This document shows, one piece after another, positions 16,690-24,656 of a stretch of DNA of 49,390 nucleotides. Source of the DNA: Lachnospiraceae bacterium. GTDB lineage: Bacteria > Bacillota > Clostridia > Lachnospirales > Lachnospiraceae. A program made the translations under genes and the position numbers. How positions within the stretch are numbered: the first letter of the stretch is position 1; every line of letters begins with the position of its first letter. Where the stretch lies: assembly GCA_030526195.1 (NCBI GenBank), contig JAUNDG010000004.1:1-49390 (forward strand), written 5' to 3'. The notes under the pieces were generated by a model. It was given only the letters and a program-made list of their open reading frames with translations, had not been told where the DNA came from and made no database searches.

Positions 16690-18291
16690 TTGTTTTACAT
16701 CATGACCTATTTTTCATTTGATTTCCTGATTCTGGTGCTGACGGCGGTGTTGCTCTACACGATCCTGCCGCAGAAGGCCCGGCGCTTTGTCCTGCTGATT
16801 TTCAGTTACGCCTTTTTCTGGGCGATCAGCGGGAAGCTGGTCATTTATCTGGCGGCGACGACGCTGCTGACCTATCTTTTCGGCCTGAAACTGGATGCGC
16901 TTCAAAAAGAAGAGAAGCGTCTGAAGGGCGAGGAGACGGATCGGGAGAAGAAAAAAGCCATCGGTAAGACATATACCGCCAAAGCCCGCCGGGTCCTTAT
17001 CCTGGCGGTGCTTGTTTTTGTGGGCACTCTGGCGGTGGTGAAATACACACCCTTTGCCCTGGGCAACATTAATAAGATCCTGGCCCTGTGCGGCTCAAGC
17101 CTCGTGATCGAGGTGCCGCTTATCCTGGCGCCCATCGGGATCTCATTTTACACGTTGCAGGTGGTGGCGTATCTGGCCGACGTCTACTGGAAGAAAATCC
17201 CGGCGGACCACAACCTTCTGCGTCTGGCGCTCTTTATCAGCTTTTTCCCTCAGATCATGGAGGGACCCATCTGCCGCTACACCGATACGGCGGAAGCCAT
17301 TTGGGAGGCCAAGCGTACCACCTGGCACAATTTCATTTTCGGATTCGAGCGGATTCTCTACGGTGTCATGAAGAAGATCATCGTGGCGGATCGCCTCAAT
17401 CTCTTCATTCAGGAAATATTTCTGAATTACCAGAATTACGACGGCGGCATCATCCTGCTGGCATCGGTGGGGTACACACTGCAGCTTTACATGGACTTCT
17501 CCGGGACCATGGACCTGGTCATCGGGACGGCCCAGATCTTCGGCGTTACTTTGCCGGAAAACTTCCGTCAGCCGTTCTTCGCGAAAACCATTTCCGAATT
17601 CTGGAAACGCTGGCATATCACACTGGGCACCTGGTTTAAGGATTACATTTTCTATCCGGTGTCCATGACGAAACCCATGAAAAAGCTGACCTCCAAGGCC
17701 CGCAAAACCATGGGCAACCGCTTCGGTCCTCTGGTGACCGGCGGCATCGCACTCTTCGTGGTCTGGCTGTGCAACGGTATCTGGCACGGCTCCGGCTGGC
17801 ATTATATTGCCTTCGGTATGTACCACTTCTTCTTCATTCTGCTGGGCAGCTTCCTGGAACCGGTGGTGGCGAGCTTCACCGAGAAGCACAACATCAACCG
17901 TGGCCACAAACTGTACCGGGCTATGCAGATCGGCCGGACCTGGATCCTCATCTGCATCGGCGAACTCATTTTCAGAGCGGAAAGTCTGTCCTATGCTTTT
18001 GGCATGCTCAAAAAGATTGTGACGGGCTTTACGTTAGAAGCTTTCAAAAATGGGTCTGCGTTCACCCACGACCTCGACAAATTTGACCTTCTGGTCCTCG
18101 TTGTCGTGTGCGTGGTGCTGCTGGTGATCGGCCTTATCAAGGAGCGGAAGATCGAGATCCGCGCGGCGATCGCCCGGAAACCGGTGGTTGTGCAGTGCGC
18201 CATTTTCTTAGGTTTGCTGACGATCCTTTTGATCTTTGGGGCCTACGGACCCGGCTATTTGCCGTTGGATCCCATTTACGCCGGATTCTAG
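16690..18291 (+). CDS. MBOAT-family acyltransferase (DltB-like)
   Basis: A polytopic membrane O-acyltransferase of about 533 residues. Many hydrophobic helices surround the family core (KRWHITLGTWFKDYIFYP; CNGIWHGSGWHYIAFGMYHF) with the expected catalytic His366 in GIWHGS. DltB moves D-alanine from its carrier across the membrane toward teichoic acid; a similar job is inferred here. I chose the TTG at 16690 because GGAGAGGAG (16674-16682) is 7 bases upstream; the first in-frame ATG (16702) is 19 bases from it. An in-frame TTG at 16672 overlaps the carrier gene and lacks an RBS. Confidence 0.9.
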   Translation: MFYIMTYFSFDFLILVLTAVLLYTILPQKARRFVLLIFSYAFFWAISGKLVIYLAATTLLTYLFGLKLDALQKEEKRLKGEETDREKKKAIGKTYTAKARRVLILAVLVFVGTLAVVKYTPFALGNINKILALCGSSLVIEVPLILAPIGISFYTLQVVAYLADVYWKKIPADHNLLRLALFISFFPQIMEGPICRYTDTAEAIWEAKRTTWHNFIFGFERILYGVMKKIIVADRLNLFIQEIFLNYQNYDGGIILLASVGYTLQLYMDFSGTMDLVIGTAQIFGVTLPENFRQPFFAKTISEFWKRWHITLGTWFKDYIFYPVSMTKPMKKLTSKARKTMGNRFGPLVTGGIALFVVWLCNGIWHGSGWHYIAFGMYHFFFILLGSFLEPVVASFTEKHNINRGHKLYRAMQIGRTWILICIGELIFRAESLSYAFGMLKKIVTGFTLEAFKNGSAFTHDLDKFDLLVLVVVCVVLLVIGLIKERKIEIRAAIARKPVVVQCAIFLGLLTILLIFGAYGPGYLPLDPIYAGF

Positions 18292-18306
18292 GAGGACATG
18301 AGTGCT

Positions 18307-19272
18307 ATGACATATTTGAAACGTATCATAGGGACCGTCCTCTTTGCGCTGGCCTTTTGTCTGATCATGCGGGTGCTGTCACCCATTTTCGAACCGAAAA
18401 ATAACGATCCCCAGAGCGGGATCGAGGAGGTGGAGGCCAGCGGGATTCTCGGCGAGCCGGACAACTCCATCGATGTGGTGTTCTTCGGTGACAGTGTGGC
18501 CTTCTGTGCCTTCAATCCGCTGGAAATCTGGAAGACCCATGGATACACCAGTTACATGTGTGCTACCAGCGGTCAGACCATGGACTACGCCAAGATCAGC
18601 CTGAAGCGCCTCTTAAAGAAGCAGGCGCCCAAGCTTCTGGTGGTGGAGACGGATACCTTTTATCGGGAGCAGGACCTGACGGATCGGGTCTATTCCGATG
18701 TGCGGGAGGCATTTACGGTGGTGCGCTACCACAATCGCTGGAAAATGCTGAGCGCCGCGGATTTCACGACTGCTCCTAACTACACCTGGAAAGAGGACTA
18801 CAAGGGTTATCATTTAAAGACCGACCGCCAGGCGGCCACAAATCCGAACTATATGGCCCCCACCGATGAGGTGGAGCAGGCTTCATTCTTCAATCGGGAT
18901 TCCTTCCTGGCCATCAAAAAGGTCTGCGACGACAATGGCATTGCGCTTGTGCTCATCAGTGCCCCCAGCGCGACAAACTGGAATTATGCCCGGCATAATG
19001 CTCTGGTGAAGATCGCGGAAGAGGCCGGCGTCGAGTTCTATGATCTCAACCTCATGACAGAGGAAGTGCCCATCGACTGGGCCAATGACAGCCTGGATGG
19101 TGGGGATCACCTCAACATCTTCGGCACCCGCAAGGTGGATGCCTGGTTTGTTGAGTACCTCGCCTCGACCGGTCTTGTTGACAGCCGCCGGGATGACCCG
19201 AACCTCAGACACTGGGACGAAGCCCTGGGCCGCTACGAAAATGCCCTGCCCGAAGGCGTGCCGGTGGTGTAG
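18307..19272 (+). CDS. DltD/SGNH-like membrane-anchored protein
   Basis: 321 residues with one N-terminal membrane helix (about 6-24) and an extracellular SGNH-type domain. FFGDSVAF holds the presumptive nucleophile Ser63 and the DGGDHLNIFG block holds the Asp/His end of the triad. DltD proteins act outside the membrane with DltB in the last transfer step, and MBOAT-SGNH pairs are common in polymer acylation; this gene probably has that role. The ATG at 18307 is 11 bases after AGGAGG; an ATG at 18298 is only 2 bases from it and less likely. Last gene of the cluster. Confidence 0.8.
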   Translation: MTYLKRIIGTVLFALAFCLIMRVLSPIFEPKNNDPQSGIEEVEASGILGEPDNSIDVVFFGDSVAFCAFNPLEIWKTHGYTSYMCATSGQTMDYAKISLKRLLKKQAPKLLVVETDTFYREQDLTDRVYSDVREAFTVVRYHNRWKMLSAADFTTAPNYTWKEDYKGYHLKTDRQAATNPNYMAPTDEVEQASFFNRDSFLAIKKVCDDNGIALVLISAPSATNWNYARHNALVKIAEEAGVEFYDLNLMTEEVPIDWANDSLDGGDHLNIFGTRKVDAWFVEYLASTGLVDSRRDDPNLRHWDEALGRYENALPEGVPVV

Positions 19273-19383
19273 AGGACGATGAATCAGTCAAGAAGAGTCA
19301 GGGGAGATAGATCAGGCAAGAATGAACAAACCAAATCTATCACTGGCCTGCTGGCTGAATAAAACATGATAAGAATGCTTGTC

Positions 19384-19425
19384 AGGCATCGGACAGACGC
19401 AAAAGCGTCTGTGCCGATGCCTTTT
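19384..19425 (+). terminator. terminator at the end of the dlt-like cluster
   Basis: AGGCATCGG...CAGACGC-AAAA-GCGTCTG...CCGATGCCT, a long stem with one small internal loop, followed by TTTT. The AT-rich segment begins about 5 bases later. Confidence 0.85.
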
Positions 19426-19429
19426 CAGC

Positions 19430-19900
19430 ATGCTTATTACAGCTGCATATGCGATGTACACTTTAAGATTAATATATACAAATCTTATTTTCGCCGCAGG
19501 AAAGTTTAAAGAAACGCAAAAATACTGTATCATCGAGTGTGCTATTAATATTATCATTTCGTTTGGATTGGTAAGAATCTTGGGGATTGTTGGTGTCGCT
19601 GTTGGTACAGTGGTTTCATCGGCATATCGCATGGTTGCTTCTGCTTATTATTTATCGAAAGATATTGTTTTTACTCCATCGAAACGATTTGTTAAACATA
19701 TTGTTGTGGATTTGATTTGTGTTTTAATTTCTATATTATTATTTTCTTTTTTTTCATTTAAGGTTGACAATTTCGGAGTATGGGCATTACTAGCATTGTT
19801 TTCAATGTTGATTAGTTCTGCTATTTGCTGTTTTGTAAATGCAGTTGCATATGAAGAGTTTCGAAGTATTATTAAATCAATAATTGAAAGGTGTAGATAA
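19430..19900 (+). pseudogene. C-terminal remnant of a polysaccharide flippase (Wzx-like)
   Basis: From 19430 the frame encodes about 156 residues resembling the last third of oligosaccharide flippases, with hydrophobic helices and the conserved stretch LIFAAGKFKETQKYCIIECAINI followed by GLVRILGIVGVAVGTVVS. Such proteins are normally about 450-500 residues, so the first two-thirds are missing. Homology begins right after the upstream terminator, so the break coincides with the edge of the AT-rich block. No RBS precedes the ATG at 19430. The stop is 2 bases before the glycosyltransferase start, an intact operon-like junction. Confidence 0.75.
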
Positions 19901-19902
19901 AA

Positions 19903-20988
19903 GTGGTTATTTCTTTTACTTGCAACAATATTGGGACTGGTGGAGCTGAAAGAGTGATTTGCAATTTGGCAAATAGAATGGCAAAAGATGGTCATTCTAT
20001 TAGGATAATATGTTATGAGAAGTTAAAATCATTCTATTATGAGTTGGAAGAGAATGTTGAGGTAATAGAACTAGATTCCAAAATAAATCAAAGATCATCA
20101 TTCATAAGTCGAAAATTAGTGGGCTTTGTTAATTTAGCAAGGCTATTTTGTGCTGTAAAAGGTTCTGATCGTGTAGTGTCCTTCTACTCTAGACAAAACT
20201 GTTATAGTATTTTAGTTTGTAATTTGCTCAGAATACCTGTGATTTGTGCGGAAAGAGATCATTTCTTTATGAGTGATGGAAAAGCTAATCATATACTCAG
20301 AAAGCTGTTCTACCCCCATGCTAATGGATTTATTCACCAGACAAATATGGCAAGGGATTTTTTGCGGAAAAATGAGGGGGTTTGTTGTGAGGATATAGTT
20401 ATTCCGAATCCAATATGGATGACTTCTTTTTCTGAACGAAACCCAATTTCAGGGAATATCATTGCTGTAGGACGTTTAGAAGAACAGAAGAATTATAAGG
20501 GGATGCTCAATGCATTTTCTTTAGTTGTAAAAAAAGAACCTAGGGCGATATTAAGTATTTATGGAGATGGTACACAAAAGGAAGAACTAATAAAACTCGT
20601 TCAAGACTTGCATATAGAACAAAATGTTATATTTAAAGGAATGACAAAAAACGTAATCGAGGCATATCGTACTGCTGATATTTACATATTATTCTCACAT
20701 GGAGAAGGGTATCCAAATGCCTTAATGGAAGCTTTGGCAATGGGGGTGCCATCTGTATCTAGTGATTGTCCGGTAGGTGGACCAAGAGATATGATTAAAG
20801 ATGGAATTAATGGTTTTTTAGTTCCATGTGACGATGAGGTGGCATTAGCTGATCGTATTATTAAACTGTTCGGTGATAGTTCGCTGAAGAAACGGTTTTC
20901 TGATGAGTCAAAGGTTATTCGTTCAAGCAACCAGTTTGATACAATATATAATAAATATATGAAGTTTATTATTTCGGTTTCGCGGTGA
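19903..20988 (+). CDS. GT4-type glycosyltransferase
   Basis: A 361-residue retaining GT-B glycosyltransferase. N-terminal GTGGAERVICNLA is the acceptor-side signature and HGEGYPNALMEALAMGVPSVSSD is the nucleotide-sugar EX7E region. It should add a sugar to a lipid-linked surface polysaccharide on the cytoplasmic face; donor and linkage are unknown. The GTG start lies 2 bases after the flippase-remnant stop, with AAAGG 11 bases upstream. The gene is strikingly AT-rich with AT-ending codons, unlike the dlt-like genes before it and the dehydrogenase after it, pointing to horizontal acquisition. Confidence 0.9.
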   Translation: MVISFTCNNIGTGGAERVICNLANRMAKDGHSIRIICYEKLKSFYYELEENVEVIELDSKINQRSSFISRKLVGFVNLARLFCAVKGSDRVVSFYSRQNCYSILVCNLLRIPVICAERDHFFMSDGKANHILRKLFYPHANGFIHQTNMARDFLRKNEGVCCEDIVIPNPIWMTSFSERNPISGNIIAVGRLEEQKNYKGMLNAFSLVVKKEPRAILSIYGDGTQKEELIKLVQDLHIEQNVIFKGMTKNVIEAYRTADIYILFSHGEGYPNALMEALAMGVPSVSSDCPVGGPRDMIKDGINGFLVPCDDEVALADRIIKLFGDSSLKKRFSDESKVIRSSNQFDTIYNKYMKFIISVSR

Positions 20989-21124
20989 ATGGTTTTACAA
21001 AAAGGAATTCAATGCAGTGGGCTTTTCATTGCGAAGGAGATAATAGTTATATATAGATAAGATTTGCGTGAAATAATTGTTGAGTGAATGAATTCAATTT
21101 TAGAGGACAGAATTAAGAGGGCAA

Positions 21125-22177
21125 ATGAGAATTAAATTGAACAACAAAGTAGTTTTAGTTACCGGCGCGGCAGGATTTATTGGAAGTAACCTGGTAAAGC
21201 GTCTACTTCAAGAATCTGATAGCGTTTCGGTAATCGGTATTGATAACTTAAATGATTACTATGATGTTCGCTTAAAAGAATATCGCCTGGCGGATCTGTA
21301 TCAGTACGAAGGTTTCAAGTTTGTTAAGGGAAGCATTGCGGATAAAAAACTGATCACAGAGGTGTTTGAGCAATACAAACCGGACATCGTAGTGAATTTA
21401 GCTGCACAGGCGGGTGTCAGATATTCAATTACTAACCCGGATGCTTACATAGAAGCCAACATCATCGGGTTCTACAACATCTTGGAGGCTTGCCGTCATT
21501 ATCCGGTGGAGCATCTTGTGTATGCCTCCAGCTCATCAGTGTATGGATCCAACAAAAAGGTACCTTACTCAACAGAGGATAAGGTTGATAATCCGGTATC
21601 CCTTTATGCTGCGACAAAGAAGAGTAATGAACTGCTGGCACATGCCTATAGCAAGCTTTACAATATTCCGTCAACAGGCCTTCGGTTCTTTACGGTTTAT
21701 GGTCCGGCGGGGCGGCCGGATATGGCCTATTTTGGCTTTACAAATAAACTGAGAGAAGGAAAGACAATTCAGATTTTCAATTACGGGAATTGTCAGAGAG
21801 ACTTTACCTATATTGATGATATTGTTGAAGGTGTGATCCGTGTGATGCAGAAAGCACCGGAAAAGGCTACAGGTGAAGACGGATTGCCGTTACCGCCGTA
21901 TGCAGTTTATAACATCGGTAATAGTCATCCGGAAAACTTGCTGGATTTTGTCGACATCCTTCAGCAGGAACTGATTCGGGCCGGCGTTTTATCAAAAGAT
22001 TATGATTTTGATGCTCATAAAGAACTTGTTCCGATGCAGCCGGGGGATGTTCCGGTTACCTATGCGGACACAAGCGCGTTAGAACGCGATTTCGGTTATA
22101 AACCGTCTACGCCTCTTCGCGAAGGGTTGAGAAGGTTTGCGGAATGGTATAAAAAATTTTATATGTCAGATAATTAA
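21125..22177 (+). CDS. UDP-glucuronate 4-epimerase-like SDR epimerase
   Basis: 350 residues of the extended-SDR epimerase family. VTGAAGFIGSNL binds NAD; YASSSSVYG and YAATK carry the catalytic Ser/Tyr/Lys; NLAAQAGVRYSITNP and GLRFFTVYGPAGRPDMA match UDP-glucuronate 4-epimerases rather than GalE. Predicted reaction: UDP-glucuronate to UDP-galacturonate. AAGAGGG precedes the ATG. It fits with the convergent UDP-glucose dehydrogenase gene, which would supply UDP-glucuronate. Its composition is intermediate between the AT-rich glycosyltransferase and the flanks. Confidence 0.88.
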   Translation: MRIKLNNKVVLVTGAAGFIGSNLVKRLLQESDSVSVIGIDNLNDYYDVRLKEYRLADLYQYEGFKFVKGSIADKKLITEVFEQYKPDIVVNLAAQAGVRYSITNPDAYIEANIIGFYNILEACRHYPVEHLVYASSSSVYGSNKKVPYSTEDKVDNPVSLYAATKKSNELLAHAYSKLYNIPSTGLRFFTVYGPAGRPDMAYFGFTNKLREGKTIQIFNYGNCQRDFTYIDDIVEGVIRVMQKAPEKATGEDGLPLPPYAVYNIGNSHPENLLDFVDILQQELIRAGVLSKDYDFDAHKELVPMQPGDVPVTYADTSALERDFGYKPSTPLREGLRRFAEWYKKFYMSDN

Positions 22178-22181
22178 TAGA

Positions 22182-22222
22182 AAATCCCTCGATGAGCCAC
22201 AGGCGGGCTCGTCGAGGGATTT
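22182..22222. terminator. bidirectional terminator between convergent genes
   Basis: AAATCCCTCGATGAGCC pairs with GGCTCGTCGAGGGATTT (one wobble position), a 17-bp stem with A/T runs on both sides. Confidence 0.85.
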
Positions 22223-22238
22223 GATGGTTTAGGGTTTA

Positions 22239-23768
22239 TCAGTCTCTCATGAAAATGTCTCTTGTATATACCTTGTCCATGACATCGTCAAGGCAGGGGT
22301 CATATCTGTTGGCAATGATTGCCTGGCTCTTCTTTTTGAATTCTTCCAGATCATTGACAATGACAGAACCGTAGAAGGTTTCGCCGTTCTTCAGAGTGGG
22401 TTCGTAAATGATGATTGTAGCACCTTTGGCTTTGATACGTTTCATAACACCCTGGATAGAAGACTGACGGAAGTTGTCTGAATTGCTCTTCATTGTCAGT
22501 CGGTAAACACCAATGATGACTTCTACTTCTTTGCTGGGATCCCAGGAACTATTGGCTTCATAGGCACCGGCCATTTCAAGAACCTGATCAGCAATATAAT
22601 CTTTTCTTGTTCTGTTACTTTCAACGATGGCAGAAATCATGTTCTGCGGAACATCATTGAAATTCGCCAGCAACTGTTTGGTGTCCTTGGGCAGGCAGTA
22701 ACCGCCGTAGCCGAAGGAGGGGTTGTTGTAATGGCTGCCGATGCGGGGATCGAGGCACACGCCGTCGATGATGTCCCGGGTACAGAGGCCCTTGCTTTCG
22801 GCATAGGTGTCCAGCTCATTGAAGTAGCTCACACGCAGGGCCAGATAGGTGTTGGCGAAGAGCTTGACGGCCTCGGCTTCCGTGAAACCCATGAAGAGGG
22901 TCGGGATGTCTTCCTTGATGGCCCCCTGGCGGAGCAGTGCGGCAAAATGCGCCGCCTTATCCTTTGTGGCCTCGTCGCAGGAGACGATGATGCGGGAGGG
23001 ATACAGGTTATCATAGAGCGCTTTGGATTCCCGCAGGAATTCAGGGCTGAAAATGATGTTCCCGGTGTTATATTTTTTCCGAACGGAGGCTGTGTACCCC
23101 ACCGGGATGGTGGATTTGATGATCATGGTGGCGGTGGGATTAACCTTCAGCACCAGCTCGATCACGGCTTCCACGGCGGAGGTGTCGAAATAGTTTTTCT
23201 GGCTGTCGTAGTTGGTGGGGGCGGCGATGACAATGAAATCCGCGTCCCGATAGGCCATTTCCCCATCCAGTGTGGCGGTGAGGTCAAGGTCCTTTTCGGC
23301 CAGGTATTTTTCAATGTAGTCATCCTGAATGGGAGACTTCCGGTTATTGATCATGTCCACCTTTTCGGGAATGATGTCCACGGCGGTGACGTGGTTGTGC
23401 TGGGCCAGCAGTGTGGCGATGGACAGACCCACGTAGCCGGTGCCCGCCACTGCGATGCGACAGGGAGCCGGGGCATTTTCGTTAGTATCAGAAGAAGCAG
23501 AGGCTGAAGCAGCGCCATTTTCTAAGGAGGAAATGGGGCTGTTTTTTGATGCCTCGGTTTCCACGTAGAGCTTAGTGATGTCGAAATCAAGGGCTTCGGC
23601 CAGGGCTTCCAGCTGATCGGTGGAAGGCTTGAAAGTGGCATTTTCGATGCGGCCGATGAGAGAGCGGTTGATACCGGTCTTTTCGGCCAGGTCGGCCTGG
23701 GTGAGTTTGAGAGCCTTGCGGTTGGTCAGAACCATTTCCGCAAGGAGAGCGGCGGATAATCTTTTCAT
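22239..23768 (-). CDS. ugd: UDP-glucose 6-dehydrogenase fused to an N-terminal XRE DNA-binding domain
   Basis: 509 residues. Residues 8-66 are an XRE/Cro-type helix-turn-helix ([21 protein letters not shown]). About 70-102 is a Ser/Ala/Asn-rich linker. From 103 a full nucleotide-sugar dehydrogenase follows: [27 protein letters not shown], and [10 protein letters not shown] with catalytic Cys358, plus the C-terminal domain. It should oxidise UDP-glucose to UDP-glucuronate with two NAD+. Both parts lie in one frame, and an RBS (AAGGAT) precedes only the HTH start, so the fusion is genuine in this sequence. Ordinary Ugd is about 390-450 residues without HTH. The HTH could bind the gene's own promoter or other polysaccharide genes, coupling expression to substrate state (inference). 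The last 450 bases of the gene look AT-richer than the rest. Confidence 0.92.
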   Translation of the reverse strand: MKRLSAALLAEMVLTNRKALKLTQADLAEKTGINRSLIGRIENATFKPSTDQLEALAEALDFDITKLYVETEASKNSPISSLENGAASASASSDTNENAPAPCRIAVAGTGYVGLSIATLLAQHNHVTAVDIIPEKVDMINNRKSPIQDDYIEKYLAEKDLDLTATLDGEMAYRDADFIVIAAPTNYDSQKNYFDTSAVEAVIELVLKVNPTATMIIKSTIPVGYTASVRKKYNTGNIIFSPEFLRESKALYDNLYPSRIIVSCDEATKDKAAHFAALLRQGAIKEDIPTLFMGFTEAEAVKLFANTYLALRVSYFNELDTYAESKGLCTRDIIDGVCLDPRIGSHYNNPSFGYGGYCLPKDTKQLLANFNDVPQNMISAIVESNRTRKDYIADQVLEMAGAYEANSSWDPSKEVEVIIGVYRLTMKSNSDNFRQSSIQGVMKRIKAKGATIIIYEPTLKNGETFYGSVIVNDLEEFKKKSQAIIANRYDPCLDDVMDKVYTRDIFMRD

Positions 23769-24082
23769 AATGGTATCCTTTTGTAGGGGCCTTGGGTTGA
23801 TTGTTGGGTGCTGTGAACCGTGCGTGTCAGTTGGCGCACCGCTGTGTTAACAAAAATGATGGCGAAAGTATCATTTTGGGTGCGCGTAGACCGAATAGAC
23901 ACGTGATGTCTGTTGAGATGATAACATGAGAATCATTTTCCGTAAAGATACCAGATATAGGCAATTGGCGTTGATAAATCCATGGAGCGAAACTATAATA
24001 TGGTTACAAGGAAACAAGGAAAACAAGTGAATTGGTAAACAAGGAAACAAGGATAATATAGAAGAGAGTAAAAGGGGCAATC
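23769..24082. other. intergenic region between divergent ugd and antitoxin-like gene
   Basis: 314 bases. It contains a good plus-strand promoter (23971-23999) and, after it, AAACAAGGA-type direct repeats (about 24006-24055) in the 5' leader of the AbrB-like gene, which could be autoregulatory sites. No gene seen. Confidence 0.5.
23971..23999 (+). promoter_or_regulatory. promoter of the AbrB-like gene
   Basis: TTGATA (23971-23976), 17-bp spacer, TATAAT (23994-23999). Confidence 0.7.
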
Positions 24083-24448
24083 ATGGAGACAACAATTAAT
24101 CAAAAGATGGAGCAGAAAAGAGTGGCCATTTCATCGAAACGACAGTTTACAATTCCGCAGAAATTTTACAGTGCTTTAAACTTCGGAAAAGAAGCTATCT
24201 GTACATTGGTCAATGGAAAGCTGATCATTGAACCGGCACCGCAGATGTCCGGCGGGGAGTTTGCTGAACAGATCCTGGCAGAGTTGTTGGCAGAGGGCTA
24301 TCAGGGTGATGCTTTGCTGCAGGAATTCCGTGTGCGTCAGAGTAGAATTCGCCCGGCGGTAGAAGCTATGTTGGACGAGGCGCGAAATGTCGCACAGGGT
24401 AAGGGCGAGTATGCAACCTTTGAGGATGTATTCGGATCGGAGGACTGA
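24083..24448 (+). CDS. SpoVT-AbrB-type DNA-binding protein, probable antitoxin
   Basis: 121 residues. About 12-52 (VAISSKRQFTIPQKFYSALNF...NGKLIIEPA) is a swapped-hairpin AbrB/MazE-like domain; the acidic helical C-terminus (FAEQILAELLAEGYQGDALLQEF) is the kind of tail that wraps a toxin. AAAGGGG lies before the ATG. Two bases after its stop comes the start of a RelE/ParE-like toxin frame that ends after 26 codons. It is therefore read as an antitoxin whose toxin has decayed; a plain transcription regulator is the alternative. Confidence 0.8.
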   Translation: METTINQKMEQKRVAISSKRQFTIPQKFYSALNFGKEAICTLVNGKLIIEPAPQMSGGEFAEQILAELLAEGYQGDALLQEFRVRQSRIRPAVEAMLDEARNVAQGKGEYATFEDVFGSED

Positions 24449-24450
24449 GG

Positions 24451-24531
24451 ATGCCGGAATTGAGAATTCTGCCACCAGCGGCAAAATTCATAAAAAAGAT
24501 TAAAGACAAAAAACTAAGGTACTGGAAATAG
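24451..24531 (+). pseudogene. truncated RelE/ParE-like toxin (26 codons)
   Basis: The ATG at 24451 follows GGAGGACTGAGG and encodes MPELRILPPAAKFIKKIKDKK, then LRYWK and a TAG. This matches how RelE/ParE-family toxins paired with AbrB-type antitoxins begin (full toxins are about 100-120 residues). After the stop I find no continuation in any plus frame before the lipoprotein gene, so the rest appears deleted. Too short to act as a toxin. Confidence 0.65.
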
Positions 24532-24578
24532 GTCTCTTGAGATATCCGCCGAATGGCAGATGTTCTCCTGACAGGGGT

Positions 24579-24596
24579 ATGGTTAAATATAACCAT
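24579..24596. promoter_or_regulatory. 18-bp inverted repeat before the lipoprotein gene
   Basis: ATGGTTA-AATA-TAACCAT, 7+7 bp arms around a 4-base centre, 60 bases before the start codon. Possible operator; no partner known. Confidence 0.4.
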
Positions 24597-24656
24597 CAGC
24601 AGAGCTATCATATCTGCAAGTTCAGATGAGATGAAAAGAAAAAGGAGACCATGAAT

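Noticed and set aside
13325-19272. Calling this a standard dltABCD operon
   Set aside because: Gene order differs and an extra decarboxylase lies in the middle; D-alanine specificity cannot be shown.
19430-19900. Complete small membrane protein
   Set aside because: Resemblance is confined to the C-terminal third of flippases, there is no RBS, and it starts at the composition break.
23006-23507. Long plus-strand frame opposite the dehydrogenase gene
   Set aside because: It is the Gly/His/Asp-rich shadow of a GC-rich coding region and lacks an RBS; the same applies to long frames opposite the NSS, Na/phosphate and kinase genes.
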